Part shown: positions 52,011 to 60,241 of the stretch, piece after piece
Numbering within the stretch: the first letter of the stretch is position 1
Layout: every line of letters begins with the position of its first letter
Origin: UBA2784 sp964494625
Lineage (GTDB): Bacteria; Pseudomonadota; Alphaproteobacteria; Micropepsales; Micropepsaceae
Reading direction: 5' to 3'
NCBI GenBank assembly: GCA_964494625.1
Contig: CAZBRT010000002.1
Span: 682,001-746,000 of the forward strand
DNA length: 64,000 bases
The notes under the pieces: generated by a model
The model's input: the letters and a program-made list of their open reading frames with translations, nothing else
What the model was told of the DNA's origin: nothing
The model's database searches: none
Program-made: the position numbers and the translations under genes

Positions 52011-53596
52011 GGGGCTGCACGCCTGGCTGAAGGTGCCAAGGCGCCATCGGCAATCGCACGCGCTTCGCCCAAGGTGCGGAAGGTGCGATGGGCGAGGCTT
52101 TCATTGAGCTTGGGAAAATCGCTGCGGAAATGGCCGCCACGGCTTTCGCACCGCGCATAGGCTGCGGTCGCAATCATCAGGGCGGCAATGGCCGCATTGG
52201 CAAAGACGGGATCATTGCCGTAGCGCTGCGACAAAGACGTGATTTCGCCGATGGCGCGGGCAAGCCCTTCGTCGTTGCGCTCGACGCCCACGTCGCGCGT
52301 CATGGCCTTGCGCAGTTGCGTGATGGCCGACGCGGGGGCCGCATCACCCAGCAAAAGCGGCGCGACATGATGGCGAAGGCTGCTTTCCACGTCAGCGCAT
52401 TCGTCCACATCGCTTGAGATCCGCGCGGCAAAGACGATGGCCTCAAGCAAGGAGTTGGACGCGAGCCGGTTGGCGCCATGGGCGCCGGTGGATGCGACTT
52501 CGCCACATGCCCACAGGCCCGGCAGCGACGTGCGCCCGCGTGCGTCCGTTGCAATGCCGCCCATGTGATAGTGCGCTGCGGGTGCGACGGGAATGAGATC
52601 GGTCACGGGGTCTATGCCCGCCGCGCGGCACGCTGCCGTCACTGACGGAAAACGCTCCGGCATCGCGGCACCAACGGCGCTGCGCACATCGAGAAACGCC
52701 TTCCGGCCAGCGCCAAGCGCGCGGTGAATCGCACGCGCCACGACATCGCGCGGCGCCAGTTCCAGATCGGGATGGATGCCGCGCATGATGCGGTTGCCGA
52801 GATCATCGACCAATTGCGCACCCTCGCCGCGCAAGGCCTCGGTTGCCAAAGGTGCCGGATCCTTGCCGATGGCCAAGGCGGTCGGGTGAAACTGGACAAA
52901 TTCCGCATCGGCAATGATCGCACCGGCACGCGCGGCAAAGCCCAAGCCCGTGCCGCGCGCCTGCGGCGGGTTGGTGGTCACTTCGTAAAGGGCACCTGCC
53001 CCGCCCAGCGCCAGCACGACATTGGCCGCCTTGACCCGCAGGCGCTTGTTGTCGCGCGACATGGCCATGACGCCAGCGACACGGCCATCGACCATCACGA
53101 GATCGGTTGCGGCAAAGCCCTCGATCACCCTGATGTCGCCGCGCGCGCGCACGGCATCGATCAGCGCTGTCATCACGGCAAGGCCTGCCTGATCGCCCTT
53201 CACGCGCGCGATGCGCTTGCGGCTATGGGCGGCTTCACGGCCCAGGACCAGCGTGCCCAAGGCATCATGGTCGAAAGGCACGCCCATGCGGATCAGGTCA
53301 TCGATGCGCTGCGGCGCTTCCTCCGACAGGATGCGCGCGATGGCCGGGTCAACAAGACCCGCGCCTGCGGCAATCGTGTCGGCGACATGGAGTTCCGCAT
53401 TGTCATCCTTGCCGATGGGCGCGGCGATACCGCCCTGCGCCCAGATGGACGATGCGCCAGCCCCCAGCGGAGCGGACGCAAGAACCGTGACCGGCTTTAC
53501 CTTGAGCCGCAGCGCCGCAAAGAGACCCGCAAGGCCTGCGCCCACAATCAGGACGGGGCCGGCATCAATCGTCTCAATGGGGGCAATGCTGCTCAT
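52007..53596 (-). CDS. nadB: L-aspartate oxidase
   Basis: A 529-residue flavoprotein that oxidises L-aspartate to iminoaspartate, the first step of de novo NAD synthesis. FAD site VLIVGAGLAGLFAAL near the start; YHMGGIATD and GLWACGEVASTGAHGANRLA are the succinate dehydrogenase/NadB landmarks. ATG 53596 is chosen because the open frame upstream runs into nadA. The nadA stop is seven bases away. The C-terminal helical domain is present. Confidence 0.97.
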   Translation of the reverse strand: MSSIAPIETIDAGPVLIVGAGLAGLFAALRLKVKPVTVLASAPLGAGASSIWAQGGIAAPIGKDDNAELHVADTIAAGAGLVDPAIARILSEEAPQRIDDLIRMGVPFDHDALGTLVLGREAAHSRKRIARVKGDQAGLAVMTALIDAVRARGDIRVIEGFAATDLVMVDGRVAGVMAMSRDNKRLRVKAANVVLALGGAGALYEVTTNPPQARGTGLGFAARAGAIIADAEFVQFHPTALAIGKDPAPLATEALRGEGAQLVDDLGNRIMRGIHPDLELAPRDVVARAIHRALGAGRKAFLDVRSAVGAAMPERFPSVTAACRAAGIDPVTDLIPVAPAAHYHMGGIATDARGRTSLPGLWACGEVASTGAHGANRLASNSLLEAIVFAARISSDVDECADVESSLRHHVAPLLLGDAAPASAITQLRKAMTRDVGVERNDEGLARAIGEITSLSQRYGNDPVFANAAIAALMIATAAYARCESRGGHFRSDFPKLNESLAHRTFRTLGEARAIADGALAPSARRAAP

Positions 53597-53603
53597 TTCG
53601 TTG

Positions 53604-54665
53604 TCACGCAAAATTGCGATGCGTTTTCGACGGCATGCCGACCGCCAGCATGCGCTCGACTGCCATGCGCGCACGCGCGGCAATCGCAGGATCGACGATC
53701 ACCTCATGGGTCATCGTCTCCAGCGAACGCAGGATTTTCGGCAGCGTAATGCGCTTCATATGCGGGCAGAGATTGCAGGGCCGCACAAACTCGACATCGG
53801 GATAAGCGAGCGAAACATTGTCGCTCATCGAGCACTCGGTCACCATGACGACGCGCTTGGGCCGTTTGTCGCCGACATAGCCGATCATGGCGCTGGTGGA
53901 GCCGGCGAAATCCGCCTCGGCCACCACTTCGGGCGGACATTCGGGATGCGCCAGAATGATGACGCCGGGATGCGAGCGGCGGAAGGCGCGCATGTCGTCC
54001 GCCGTAAAGCGCTCATGCACCTCACAATGGCCTGCCCAGGTGATGATTTCGACTTTGGTCATCCGCGCGACGTTCTTGGCCAGAAATTCGTCGGGGATCA
54101 TGATGACGCGAGGGCTGCCCAAGGACTCGACCACTTCAACCGCATTCGAGGAAGTGCAGCAGATGTCGCTTTCTGCCTTCACTTCGGCCGACGTGTTCAC
54201 ATAGGTGACAATCGGCACGCCGGGAAAGCGCTGGCGGAGCAAGCGCACATCGGCACCGGTGATCGAGGCAGCGAGCGAGCAACCGGCCTCCAGGTCGGGG
54301 ATCAGCACCGTCTTGTCCGGGGAGAGGATCTTTGACGTCTCCGCCATGAAGTGGACGCCGGCCTGCACGATCACCTTGGCATCTGTCTTGGCGGCTTCAC
54401 GGGCAAGCTGAAGCGAGTCACCGACAAAATCCGCCACCGTGTTGAAGATTTCCGGCGTCTGGTAATTGTGCGCGAGGATGACGGCGTTCTTCTGCTTCTT
54501 CAGCTCATTGATGCGCGCGACGTAAGGCGCGTGCAGCTCCCACTCCACATCGGGAATGAGACGCCGCAATTTTTCGCGGATGTCCTTCGTGGCGCGCGCC
54601 ACGTCGGGTGTGAACGGCAGCGGCTTCAGGCTGGCGCGCGCGGTGGTATCGAGCAGCGTTGTCAT
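53604..54665 (-). CDS. nadA: Quinolinate synthase
   Basis: A 353-residue [4Fe-4S] enzyme that condenses iminoaspartate and dihydroxyacetone phosphate to quinolinate. Cysteine-bearing segments include GHCEVHERF, DICCTSSNAVEV and PCNLCPHMKR. HNYQTPEIFNTVADFVGDSL is the family start motif. ATG 54665 gives the usual N-terminus; the open frame above it runs through the operator. First gene of the operon. Confidence 0.97.
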   Translation of the reverse strand: MTTLLDTTARASLKPLPFTPDVARATKDIREKLRRLIPDVEWELHAPYVARINELKKQKNAVILAHNYQTPEIFNTVADFVGDSLQLAREAAKTDAKVIVQAGVHFMAETSKILSPDKTVLIPDLEAGCSLAASITGADVRLLRQRFPGVPIVTYVNTSAEVKAESDICCTSSNAVEVVESLGSPRVIMIPDEFLAKNVARMTKVEIITWAGHCEVHERFTADDMRAFRRSHPGVIILAHPECPPEVVAEADFAGSTSAMIGYVGDKRPKRVVMVTECSMSDNVSLAYPDVEFVRPCNLCPHMKRITLPKILRSLETMTHEVIVDPAIAARARMAVERMLAVGMPSKTHRNFA

Positions 54666-54676
54666 CTTCCACTTCC

Positions 54677-54697
54677 TTATGCTCGATATGAGCATAA
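54677..54697. promoter_or_regulatory. Operator palindrome 1 of nadA
   Basis: TTATGCTC, five bases, GAGCATAA: a perfect 8-5-8 inverted repeat, 12 bases before the nadA ATG. A copy is found 65 bases upstream at 54742. A NadQ-type NAD repressor is a candidate, but I cannot confirm the protein from this window. Confidence 0.7.
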
Positions 54698-54741
54698 TCA
54701 GGGCCCAAAAGACCGCGATGCCGTGCAGCACCGCGTGACCC

Positions 54742-54772
54742 ATATGCTGCATGTGAGCATAAGGGGTGTCAA
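54742..54772 (-). promoter_or_regulatory. nadA promoter with operator palindrome 2
   Basis: ATATGCTG, five bases, GAGCATAA at 54742-54762 repeats operator 1 with few changes. A TTGACA -35 element lies at 54767-54772 and a weak -10 (CAGCAT, about 17 bases further). The operator thus occupies the spacer, fitting repression by occlusion. Confidence 0.6.
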
Positions 54773-54893
54773 TCCTGAATTGGGGACGTTGAACTGGGGA
54801 GAAAGTCACTCCGAATCATGGGGATAGGTGCTTTCCTATCTCTCGGACCAAGAGGCGCGCAACTGTCGCCGATCTTGACTTCTGTTTCGTTTA

Positions 54894-54923
54894 TTGCGAT
54901 TATTTCATACGCTTCGAATAATC
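54894..54923 (+). promoter_or_regulatory. Promoter and inverted repeat of the PIN toxin-antitoxin pair
   Basis: TTGCGA at 54894 and AATAAT at 54917 with a 17-base spacer. GATTATT at 54898-54904 and AATAATC at 54917-54923 form an inverted repeat that overlaps both elements, as expected for autoregulation by the HTH antitoxin. Confidence 0.55.
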
Positions 54924-54946
54924 ATGGACTTGGCGCCGGAGGCAGC

Positions 54947-55384
54947 ATGGACACGCGGATCACGGACCGGGATCGCAAGGCTGCCCGCAACGCCGCCAAA
55001 GCACTCGCGCGCATCTCGCCAGTGCCAGGGGAGTTGATGCTTGAGGCGCGCGTGCGGGGCAAGAGGGCACCTGTTGCCTTGCCGGCGCAGGCCGTCGATG
55101 TCCTCAAGGACACATTGAAAATGATGGCGCGCGGCAGGCAGGTCACCATCCACTCCCGCGAGGATGAAGTCACAACCGAGGGCGCTGCTGCAATTCTCGG
55201 CGTCTCGCGCCCCCATGTCATCAAGCTCATCAGGCAGGGCAAGCTGCCATTTCGGAAGGTTGGCACGCACCGGCGGATACGGCGCGGCGATGTGGTTCGT
55301 CTCCGCGAAAGTCAGGACGCGGCACGCCGCGCGTTGCTCGCAAAACTGGCCGAGGAGTCGCAGGATCTCAATTTGGGATACTGA
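54947..55384 (+). CDS. Excisionase-type HTH protein, antitoxin of a PIN pair
   Basis: A 145-residue protein. Residues ~75-125 contain a MerR/excisionase-like helix-turn-helix (EGAAAILGVSRPHVIKLIRQ, then GKLPFRKVGTHRRI), widely used as the antitoxin of PIN-domain toxins. The N-terminal part is basic and helical. GGAGG lies five bases before ATG 54947; the longer frame upstream lacks a start signal. It ends six bases before the toxin gene. Confidence 0.85.
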   Translation: MDTRITDRDRKAARNAAKALARISPVPGELMLEARVRGKRAPVALPAQAVDVLKDTLKMMARGRQVTIHSREDEVTTEGAAAILGVSRPHVIKLIRQGKLPFRKVGTHRRIRRGDVVRLRESQDAARRALLAKLAEESQDLNLGY

Positions 55385-55390
55385 GGCGGC

Positions 55391-55939
55391 ATGCGGGTCC
55401 TGCTCGATGCTACAGTTCTCTACGCCGCGCCTGTGCGCGACCTCGTGCTGGAGTGCGTATCACGCAAGATGTTTTCGCCACACTGGTCTGCGGCAATCCA
55501 CAGGGAGTGGATGCGCGCGCTCGGCCGCAACCGGCCAGACATTCCGCAGGAGCGGATCGAGAGATTGCGCAATCTGATGGACAGCGCATTTCCGGAGGCC
55601 ACTGTCTCCCGGTTTGATGCGTATGTGCAGTCCTTTCTGCTCCCCGATCCGGATGACCGCCATGTGGCAGCAGCTGCGGCCAAGGCGGGATGCCGATTGA
55701 TCCTCACATCAAATGTCAGGCATTTTCCTGCCCACGCCATGAGAAGCAGCGGGATGACGGCGATACACCCTGACAAGTTCCTCGTGCGTCTCGCGGACGC
55801 TGACGCGAAAGCGCTCATGGACGCGGCCATGACTGTGAGGACGCGGCTCAGGCACCAACCTTTGACGATGCATGCGTATTGTTCCGCGCTGCGCCGCGCC
55901 GGACTCCCTGCAACGGCGCACTGGCTCGGCAGCCAATGA
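55391..55939 (+). CDS. PIN domain protein, VapC-like toxin
   Basis: A 182-residue PIN-domain nuclease of the COG1569 type. MRVLLDATVLY has the first acidic residue (D6), a middle acidic cluster follows, and LLPDPDDRHVAAAAAKAGCR holds the last acidic site; LILTSNVRHFPA is the usual last strand. PIN toxins cleave tRNA or mRNA. Paired with the upstream HTH antitoxin. Confidence 0.88.
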   Translation: MRVLLDATVLYAAPVRDLVLECVSRKMFSPHWSAAIHREWMRALGRNRPDIPQERIERLRNLMDSAFPEATVSRFDAYVQSFLLPDPDDRHVAAAAAKAGCRLILTSNVRHFPAHAMRSSGMTAIHPDKFLVRLADADAKALMDAAMTVRTRLRHQPLTMHAYCSALRRAGLPATAHWLGSQ

Positions 55940-55972
55940 GTTCAGGCTGTCCGGTCAGGCAGGCCCGACCGG

Positions 55973-56248
55973 TCAGACCGGGCAGTCGGCCCGGCTGCAT
56001 TTGGCGGCCTTGGGCGAGACATAGGCGCCGCAGACCGTGCATTTCACGAGTTCCTCGATGCTCCCGCCCGCGGCACCGGAACCGCCCGCATCCTTTTGCT
56101 TGTCCTTTTGCTTGCGGCGCATCGCCTCCTCGGTCGCGCGGCGCGCATAGTCGCGCGTTGCCTCGATCCGGCGCACGGCACGACCGCGCATCGAAAACCA
56201 CGCAAGCGCGCCCAGAAAAATCACAATGAGCCAGAAGACCAGCATCAT
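55973..56248 (-). CDS. Small membrane protein with a C-terminal zinc-ribbon-like motif
   Basis: A 91-residue protein. One N-terminal helix (MMLVFWLIVIFLGALAW), then a Lys/Gln-rich linker, then CTVCGAY and KCSRADCPV, four cysteines in the C-x-x-C...C-x-x-x-x-C pattern of small metal-binding ribbons. The start codon overlaps the trmN6 stop (ATGATG/TGA), so it is coupled to that gene. Function unknown. Confidence 0.8.
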   Translation of the reverse strand: MMLVFWLIVIFLGALAWFSMRGRAVRRIEATRDYARRATEEAMRRKQKDKQKDAGGSGAAGGSIEELVKCTVCGAYVSPKAAKCSRADCPV

Positions 56249-57006
56249 GCCGTCAAATCCTTTTTTCGCGGCGCAAGCACAAGACCTTCGCCGTGACGCA
56301 GGATGGCTTGCGCCTCGCGCGTATAGTCCTGTCCCGAGCCATGAAGCACAAGGCCTGGCAGCAGTGTGGCCGGCGTGCGCGCGTCCCTTGTTGCCTGGAC
56401 GATCACGCGTTTGGCCGGTTCGCCCGCGCGCGGCCACAATGGAAAGACAATGATCCTTCCCGCCTTGCCATGCAGGCAAGCCAGCAATCCCGGCAGACGA
56501 TCCGCCGAGACGATGGCGGTCAATGTTGCCTTCGCCTTCCCCGCCAGAAGCGCTGCCCGGACAAAGGCGGCCACCATGTCATCGCCGCCATGGGTTGCAG
56601 TCGCGCGCCCAGACGTCTTCGTTCCTTGTGCATCATGAAAGGGCGGATTGAACATCACATGCGCGAAGAGGCCGCGCAGCGCTTTGGGGAAGCGGGCGAT
56701 GTCGCCCTCGTGAAAAGTCGCGCGACCTGCAAGGCCGTTGGCTGACGCGCTGGCGCGCGCAAGGTCGAGAATACTGCCATCGACATCCATGCCGGTCACG
56801 TGCAGGCCGGGAACCCGCACGGCAAGCGACAATGCCGCAGCGCCCGCGCCGCATCCCAATTCAAGCACGTGCTCGTTTGCGCGTGCCGGAACAGCAGCGG
56901 CCATCAGGACCGCTTCCTGCCCCGAACGAAAGCCACGCTCAGGCTGGAACACATGAAGGCGCCCACCCAGAAAGGCATCGCTTGTTGTTTGCGGCATTCC
57001 CTTCAT
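56245..57006 (-). CDS. tRNA1(Val) (adenine-37 N6) methyltransferase-like, class I SAM-dependent
   Basis: A 253-residue methyltransferase. SAM motif I VLELGCGAGAAALSLA, motif IV NPPFHD (an N-P-P-F amino-methyltransferase motif), and the YfiC-like spacing fit TrmN6. The start is uncertain: ATG 57006 overlaps the stop of the upstream gene by four bases; ATG 56997 is also possible. It lies between DUF2007 and the zinc-ribbon gene in one coupled operon. Confidence 0.8.
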   Translation of the reverse strand: MKGMPQTTSDAFLGGRLHVFQPERGFRSGQEAVLMAAAVPARANEHVLELGCGAGAAALSLAVRVPGLHVTGMDVDGSILDLARASASANGLAGRATFHEGDIARFPKALRGLFAHVMFNPPFHDAQGTKTSGRATATHGGDDMVAAFVRAALLAGKAKATLTAIVSADRLPGLLACLHGKAGRIIVFPLWPRAGEPAKRVIVQATRDARTPATLLPGLVLHGSGQDYTREAQAILRHGEGLVLAPRKKDLTA

Positions 57007-57254
57007 TCCGGGCATTCCGGGGGCCCCGCCTCATTTGCCTTTGCCGCGAGGTCGGCAAGGATCGTGCCCAGCAGCGCTTTGGCGCGGTCAAAGTCCTCCT
57101 CGAGCACCATCAGGCGCCGCTGCAGGGGACCCCAAACCCAGTAGATTCCGCTGGCATGCATATCGATCGGGAAGGCTGCGATGTCTTCCGCCTTGAGGAC
57201 CGCATCCACATAGGCAAAGAGGGCGAGGTCATTCGTGCGCAAAAGCTCTTTCAT
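57003..57254 (-). CDS. DUF2007 family protein
   Basis: An 83-residue protein starting MKELLRTNDLALFAYVDAVL, the normal DUF2007 start, with a two-strand-helix pattern. DUF2007 proteins were proposed as signal-transduction partners but no activity is proven. AGG lies six bases before ATG 57254. First gene of the operon DUF2007-trmN6-zinc ribbon; 299 bases of non-coding DNA separate it from the divergent prenyl synthase gene. Confidence 0.85.
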   Translation of the reverse strand: MKELLRTNDLALFAYVDAVLKAEDIAAFPIDMHASGIYWVWGPLQRRLMVLEEDFDRAKALLGTILADLAAKANEAGPPECPE

Positions 57255-57553
57255 GTGCACCTGCCCCCTTGCCGGCATGGTTTATCTGGACGCGGCACAG
57301 AAACCACAGACAATTGATGGACGCGATTTGCCGCAGGGTTGCCCCACAGGATCAAGGCGAATCAACGGGTTGATACCTTGCCCGTGCGGCCCGGCATTCT
57401 TATTCTTGGGGCCACGCCTTACAGGGCGCAAGCCATTGGCTGATACAGGTCAACTTGCTTTTGTGCGCCCAAGTCTGGCAAGGGTTTTTTGTAGAGGCAT
57501 CTCGGGGCGCGCACAGAAGGTGCCGCCAGAGGATCACACAAGGATCAGAGCCG

Positions 57554-58591
57554 TTGACGACTGCCATCGCAGCCAAGACGCAGCCGCGCCGCGATGCCGA
57601 GCGTGCCCATGTGCAGGGGGCGCTGGACCGGCTGACCGCGCTTGTCGCCGCCGATCTTGAGGCCGTCAACACCACCATCACCGGCTACATGCAAAGCGAT
57701 GTGCCGATGATCCCGCAGCTGGCGGGTTATCTGATCGAGGCAGGCGGCAAGCGCATCCGCCCGATGCTCACGCTTGCTGCGGCCCGGATGTGCGGCCATG
57801 CGGGTGACGGCCATGTGAAGCTGGCGACCGCTGTCGAGTTCATCCACACTGCCTCGCTGTTGCACGACGACGTGGTCGACAATTCATCGCTGCGCCGGGG
57901 CAAGGCTGCCGCCAACATCATCTTCGGCAATCAGGCCAGCGTTCTGGTCGGCGATTATCTTTTCAGCCGCTCGTTCCGCCTGATGGTGGAGACGGGATCG
58001 CTTGCGACACTCGACATTCTTGCGAATGCGGCCGCCATCATCACCGAGGGCGAAGTGCTGCAGCTGACCGCAGCCAAGAACATCGCCACCAGCGACGAAA
58101 CCTATATGAAAGTGATCGCGGCCAAGACGGCGGCGCTCTTTGCGGCGGCGGCCGAAGTGGGTGGCGTGATCGCCAACCGCCCGGTGCGCGAGGCACAGGC
58201 CCTCCACGCCTATGGCCGCGAGTTGGGGATCGCCTTCCAGCTTGTCGATGACGCGCTCGACTATGGTTCGGTGCATGCAAAATTCGGCAAGAGCGTCGGC
58301 GACGATTTCCGGGAGGGTAAGGTCACGCTCCCTGTCATCCTTGCCCATGCGGCCGGCGATCATGCCGAGCGCGCCTTCTGGAGCCGGGTCATTGCCGATG
58401 GCGTCCAAAAGGACGGCGATCTGGAAGAGGCAATCCGCATTCTCTCGCGCCATGGGGCGGTAGCCCGCACGCTTGAGCGGGCGCATGCCCATGCCGATGC
58501 TGCCAAGGACGCGCTGGCGATCTTTGCCCCCTCGCCCTTGCGCGACGCGCTCAGCGATGTCGCCGATTTCTGCGTTGACCGCGCGTATTGA
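57554..58591 (+). CDS. ispB: Octaprenyl/polyprenyl diphosphate synthase
   Basis: A 345-residue trans-prenyltransferase that makes the isoprenoid tail of ubiquinone. First aspartate-rich motif LLHDDVVDNS, second QLVDDALDYGS; GGKRIRPML near the start binds the diphosphate. The start is a TTG at 57554, with AGGA nine bases upstream; no ATG gives a sensible N-terminus. The small residues before the first Asp motif allow a long product (octaprenyl or decaprenyl), length not fixed by eye. Confidence 0.92.
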   Translation: MTTAIAAKTQPRRDAERAHVQGALDRLTALVAADLEAVNTTITGYMQSDVPMIPQLAGYLIEAGGKRIRPMLTLAAARMCGHAGDGHVKLATAVEFIHTASLLHDDVVDNSSLRRGKAAANIIFGNQASVLVGDYLFSRSFRLMVETGSLATLDILANAAAIITEGEVLQLTAAKNIATSDETYMKVIAAKTAALFAAAAEVGGVIANRPVREAQALHAYGRELGIAFQLVDDALDYGSVHAKFGKSVGDDFREGKVTLPVILAHAAGDHAERAFWSRVIADGVQKDGDLEEAIRILSRHGAVARTLERAHAHADAAKDALAIFAPSPLRDALSDVADFCVDRAY

Positions 58592-58602
58592 ACCCTTGCG
58601 CG

Positions 58603-59385
58603 TCAATCGCGCTGGCATATCTCGGGTTCAGGCCCCCACGCCATTTCCATCGCAGCGTTGAACAATGCATCCGAGATGCCGCAGCGCCCCCCGCAGAACG
58701 CCGCGCCTGACTCAAATGTCATGATCTCTTCGACAAAGATGCGGATGGCGCGGCGCTCATCCGCGCATTTATGAAGCCCAAGACCAAGTTCATCCATCGG
58801 GCCTTTGCCCAAGGCCGCCGCGATGCGTTGCGCGTACTCGCGCGTGGGGTTCAACGGAAAGCCGGGCGGGCACTCACCGGAGCCAAGTTTCTCAACCGAG
58901 CCGATGCAGTCATCGGGCGGCGCATAACGGCTCATCATCGCAAAGGCTGAACCCTTGCCCTCGCGCTGGCGGCGCTCGACCCAACGCACGATCTCGGCGA
59001 TGCCGTCTTCATTGGTGACGAAGATCGCGTGGCCCTTGGCGTCATTGCCGATCTGCCCCGGCGCATCCACGCTTTTCTGCGCGCCCGGATTGTTGAGGCG
59101 AAGGGGCAAAGGCAGGCATGGCGCGCGACGGTCGCGGACAGGCTCCCCCGCACCATCGTCGATATTGACCAGAATGCCCCGCGCGCGTGTCTCGTCCGGC
59201 GCGAAGAAAACCGGTGCGGCATGAAACGGCTTTGCAACCGCATTGCCACAGACGGTCGCATTGCCACCGACAATCGGGCCGGATGGCTCTGTCACCGGAT
59301 CGGGTATTTGGGGCGATGAATTGCAGGCTGTGAGCAGCAGCGAAGCGCAAAGCCAGAATGCAGTTCGGAGCGTGAGCCGATGCAT
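58603..59385 (-). CDS. Lipoprotein, hypothetical
   Basis: A 260-residue exported lipoprotein: the signal MHRLTLRTAFWLCASLLLTAC ends with lipobox L-T-A-C (text shortened here to its key residues: basic N-terminus, Leu-rich core, Cys21). The mature part has several Cys (ECPP, CADERR, CGGRCGISD) and FVTNEDGIAEIVRWVERRQ. I do not know the family. ATG 59385 or 59397 is the start; both overlap or abut the ispE stop. It is convergent with ispB. Confidence 0.7.
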   Translation of the reverse strand: MHRLTLRTAFWLCASLLLTACNSSPQIPDPVTEPSGPIVGGNATVCGNAVAKPFHAAPVFFAPDETRARGILVNIDDGAGEPVRDRRAPCLPLPLRLNNPGAQKSVDAPGQIGNDAKGHAIFVTNEDGIAEIVRWVERRQREGKGSAFAMMSRYAPPDDCIGSVEKLGSGECPPGFPLNPTREYAQRIAAALGKGPMDELGLGLHKCADERRAIRIFVEEIMTFESGAAFCGGRCGISDALFNAAMEMAWGPEPEICQRD

Positions 59386-59386
59386 G

Positions 59387-60232
59387 TCAGACGGCATTGG
59401 CCGGCGTGATCCACCAGGAAGGGTGAAGCGCTGCGAGCTGGCCGGCAGCAAGCGTGACTTCACGTTCATCGGCAAAAATTGCAAAACACGTCGCGCCGGA
59501 ACCCGACATCGCCACATGAAGCGGATTCCGGGTGCGCAAGGCCGCAAGCACGTCGCCGATCACGGGCGCGATGGTGCAGGCAGGTTCCTCAAGGTCGTTG
59601 CGTGTGCGCAAGAGCCATGTGGCCAGCGCCTCAGCACTCTCAAACCGGGCGGGATGCGACGGCACATGCGCGCCACTGCGATGCTTCAGCGCGCCGAACA
59701 CTTCCGCCGTTGCGACATGCACGCGCGGATTGACGAGCAGAAGATGGAGCGGCGGCAGGCCGGGCGCGGGTGACAGGCGCTCGCCGCGCCCCTCGGCGAA
59801 AACCGGTTGCGACAGGAGGCACATCGGCACGTCAGCGCCCAGCGACAGCGCGATGCGCGCGAGTTCGTCGCCCGTGTGACGACCGGGGAAAAGTGATTGA
59901 AGCGCGCGCAAGATGGCTGCAGCATCGGCAGAGCCCCCGCCAAGGCCACCGCCAACGGGAATGTTCTTCTCCAACTTTATGCCAAGCCCGTCCGCCCCGA
60001 AGGCGCGGACGGCGCGCATCACCAGATTACCCTCGCCATTGCCTGCCGCATCAGCAAAGGGGCCGGAGATATCGAGCGATACGCCTTTGGATACACGGGT
60101 GACTTGCAGCCGGTCGGCAAGATCAAGGAAAACGGCAAGGCTTGCGATCGCATGATAGCCATCTTCGGCGCGCGGGCCGGCATGCAGGAAAAGATTGAGT
60201 TTTGCGCGCGCCGACATTTCGATGAACGCCAT
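59387..60232 (-). CDS. ispE: 4-diphosphocytidyl-2-C-methyl-D-erythritol kinase
   Basis: A 281-residue GHMP kinase of the MEP isoprenoid pathway. ARAKLNLFLHAGPR at the start and the ATP loop PVGGGLGGGSADAA are diagnostic; a second Gly-rich site SGSGATCFAIF lies near the C-terminus. The gene ends just before the lipoprotein gene and starts nine bases after the TPR gene, in one operon. Confidence 0.95.
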   Translation of the reverse strand: MAFIEMSARAKLNLFLHAGPRAEDGYHAIASLAVFLDLADRLQVTRVSKGVSLDISGPFADAAGNGEGNLVMRAVRAFGADGLGIKLEKNIPVGGGLGGGSADAAAILRALQSLFPGRHTGDELARIALSLGADVPMCLLSQPVFAEGRGERLSPAPGLPPLHLLLVNPRVHVATAEVFGALKHRSGAHVPSHPARFESAEALATWLLRTRNDLEEPACTIAPVIGDVLAALRTRNPLHVAMSGSGATCFAIFADEREVTLAAGQLAALHPSWWITPANAV

Positions 60233-60241
60233 GGCGCCCCC

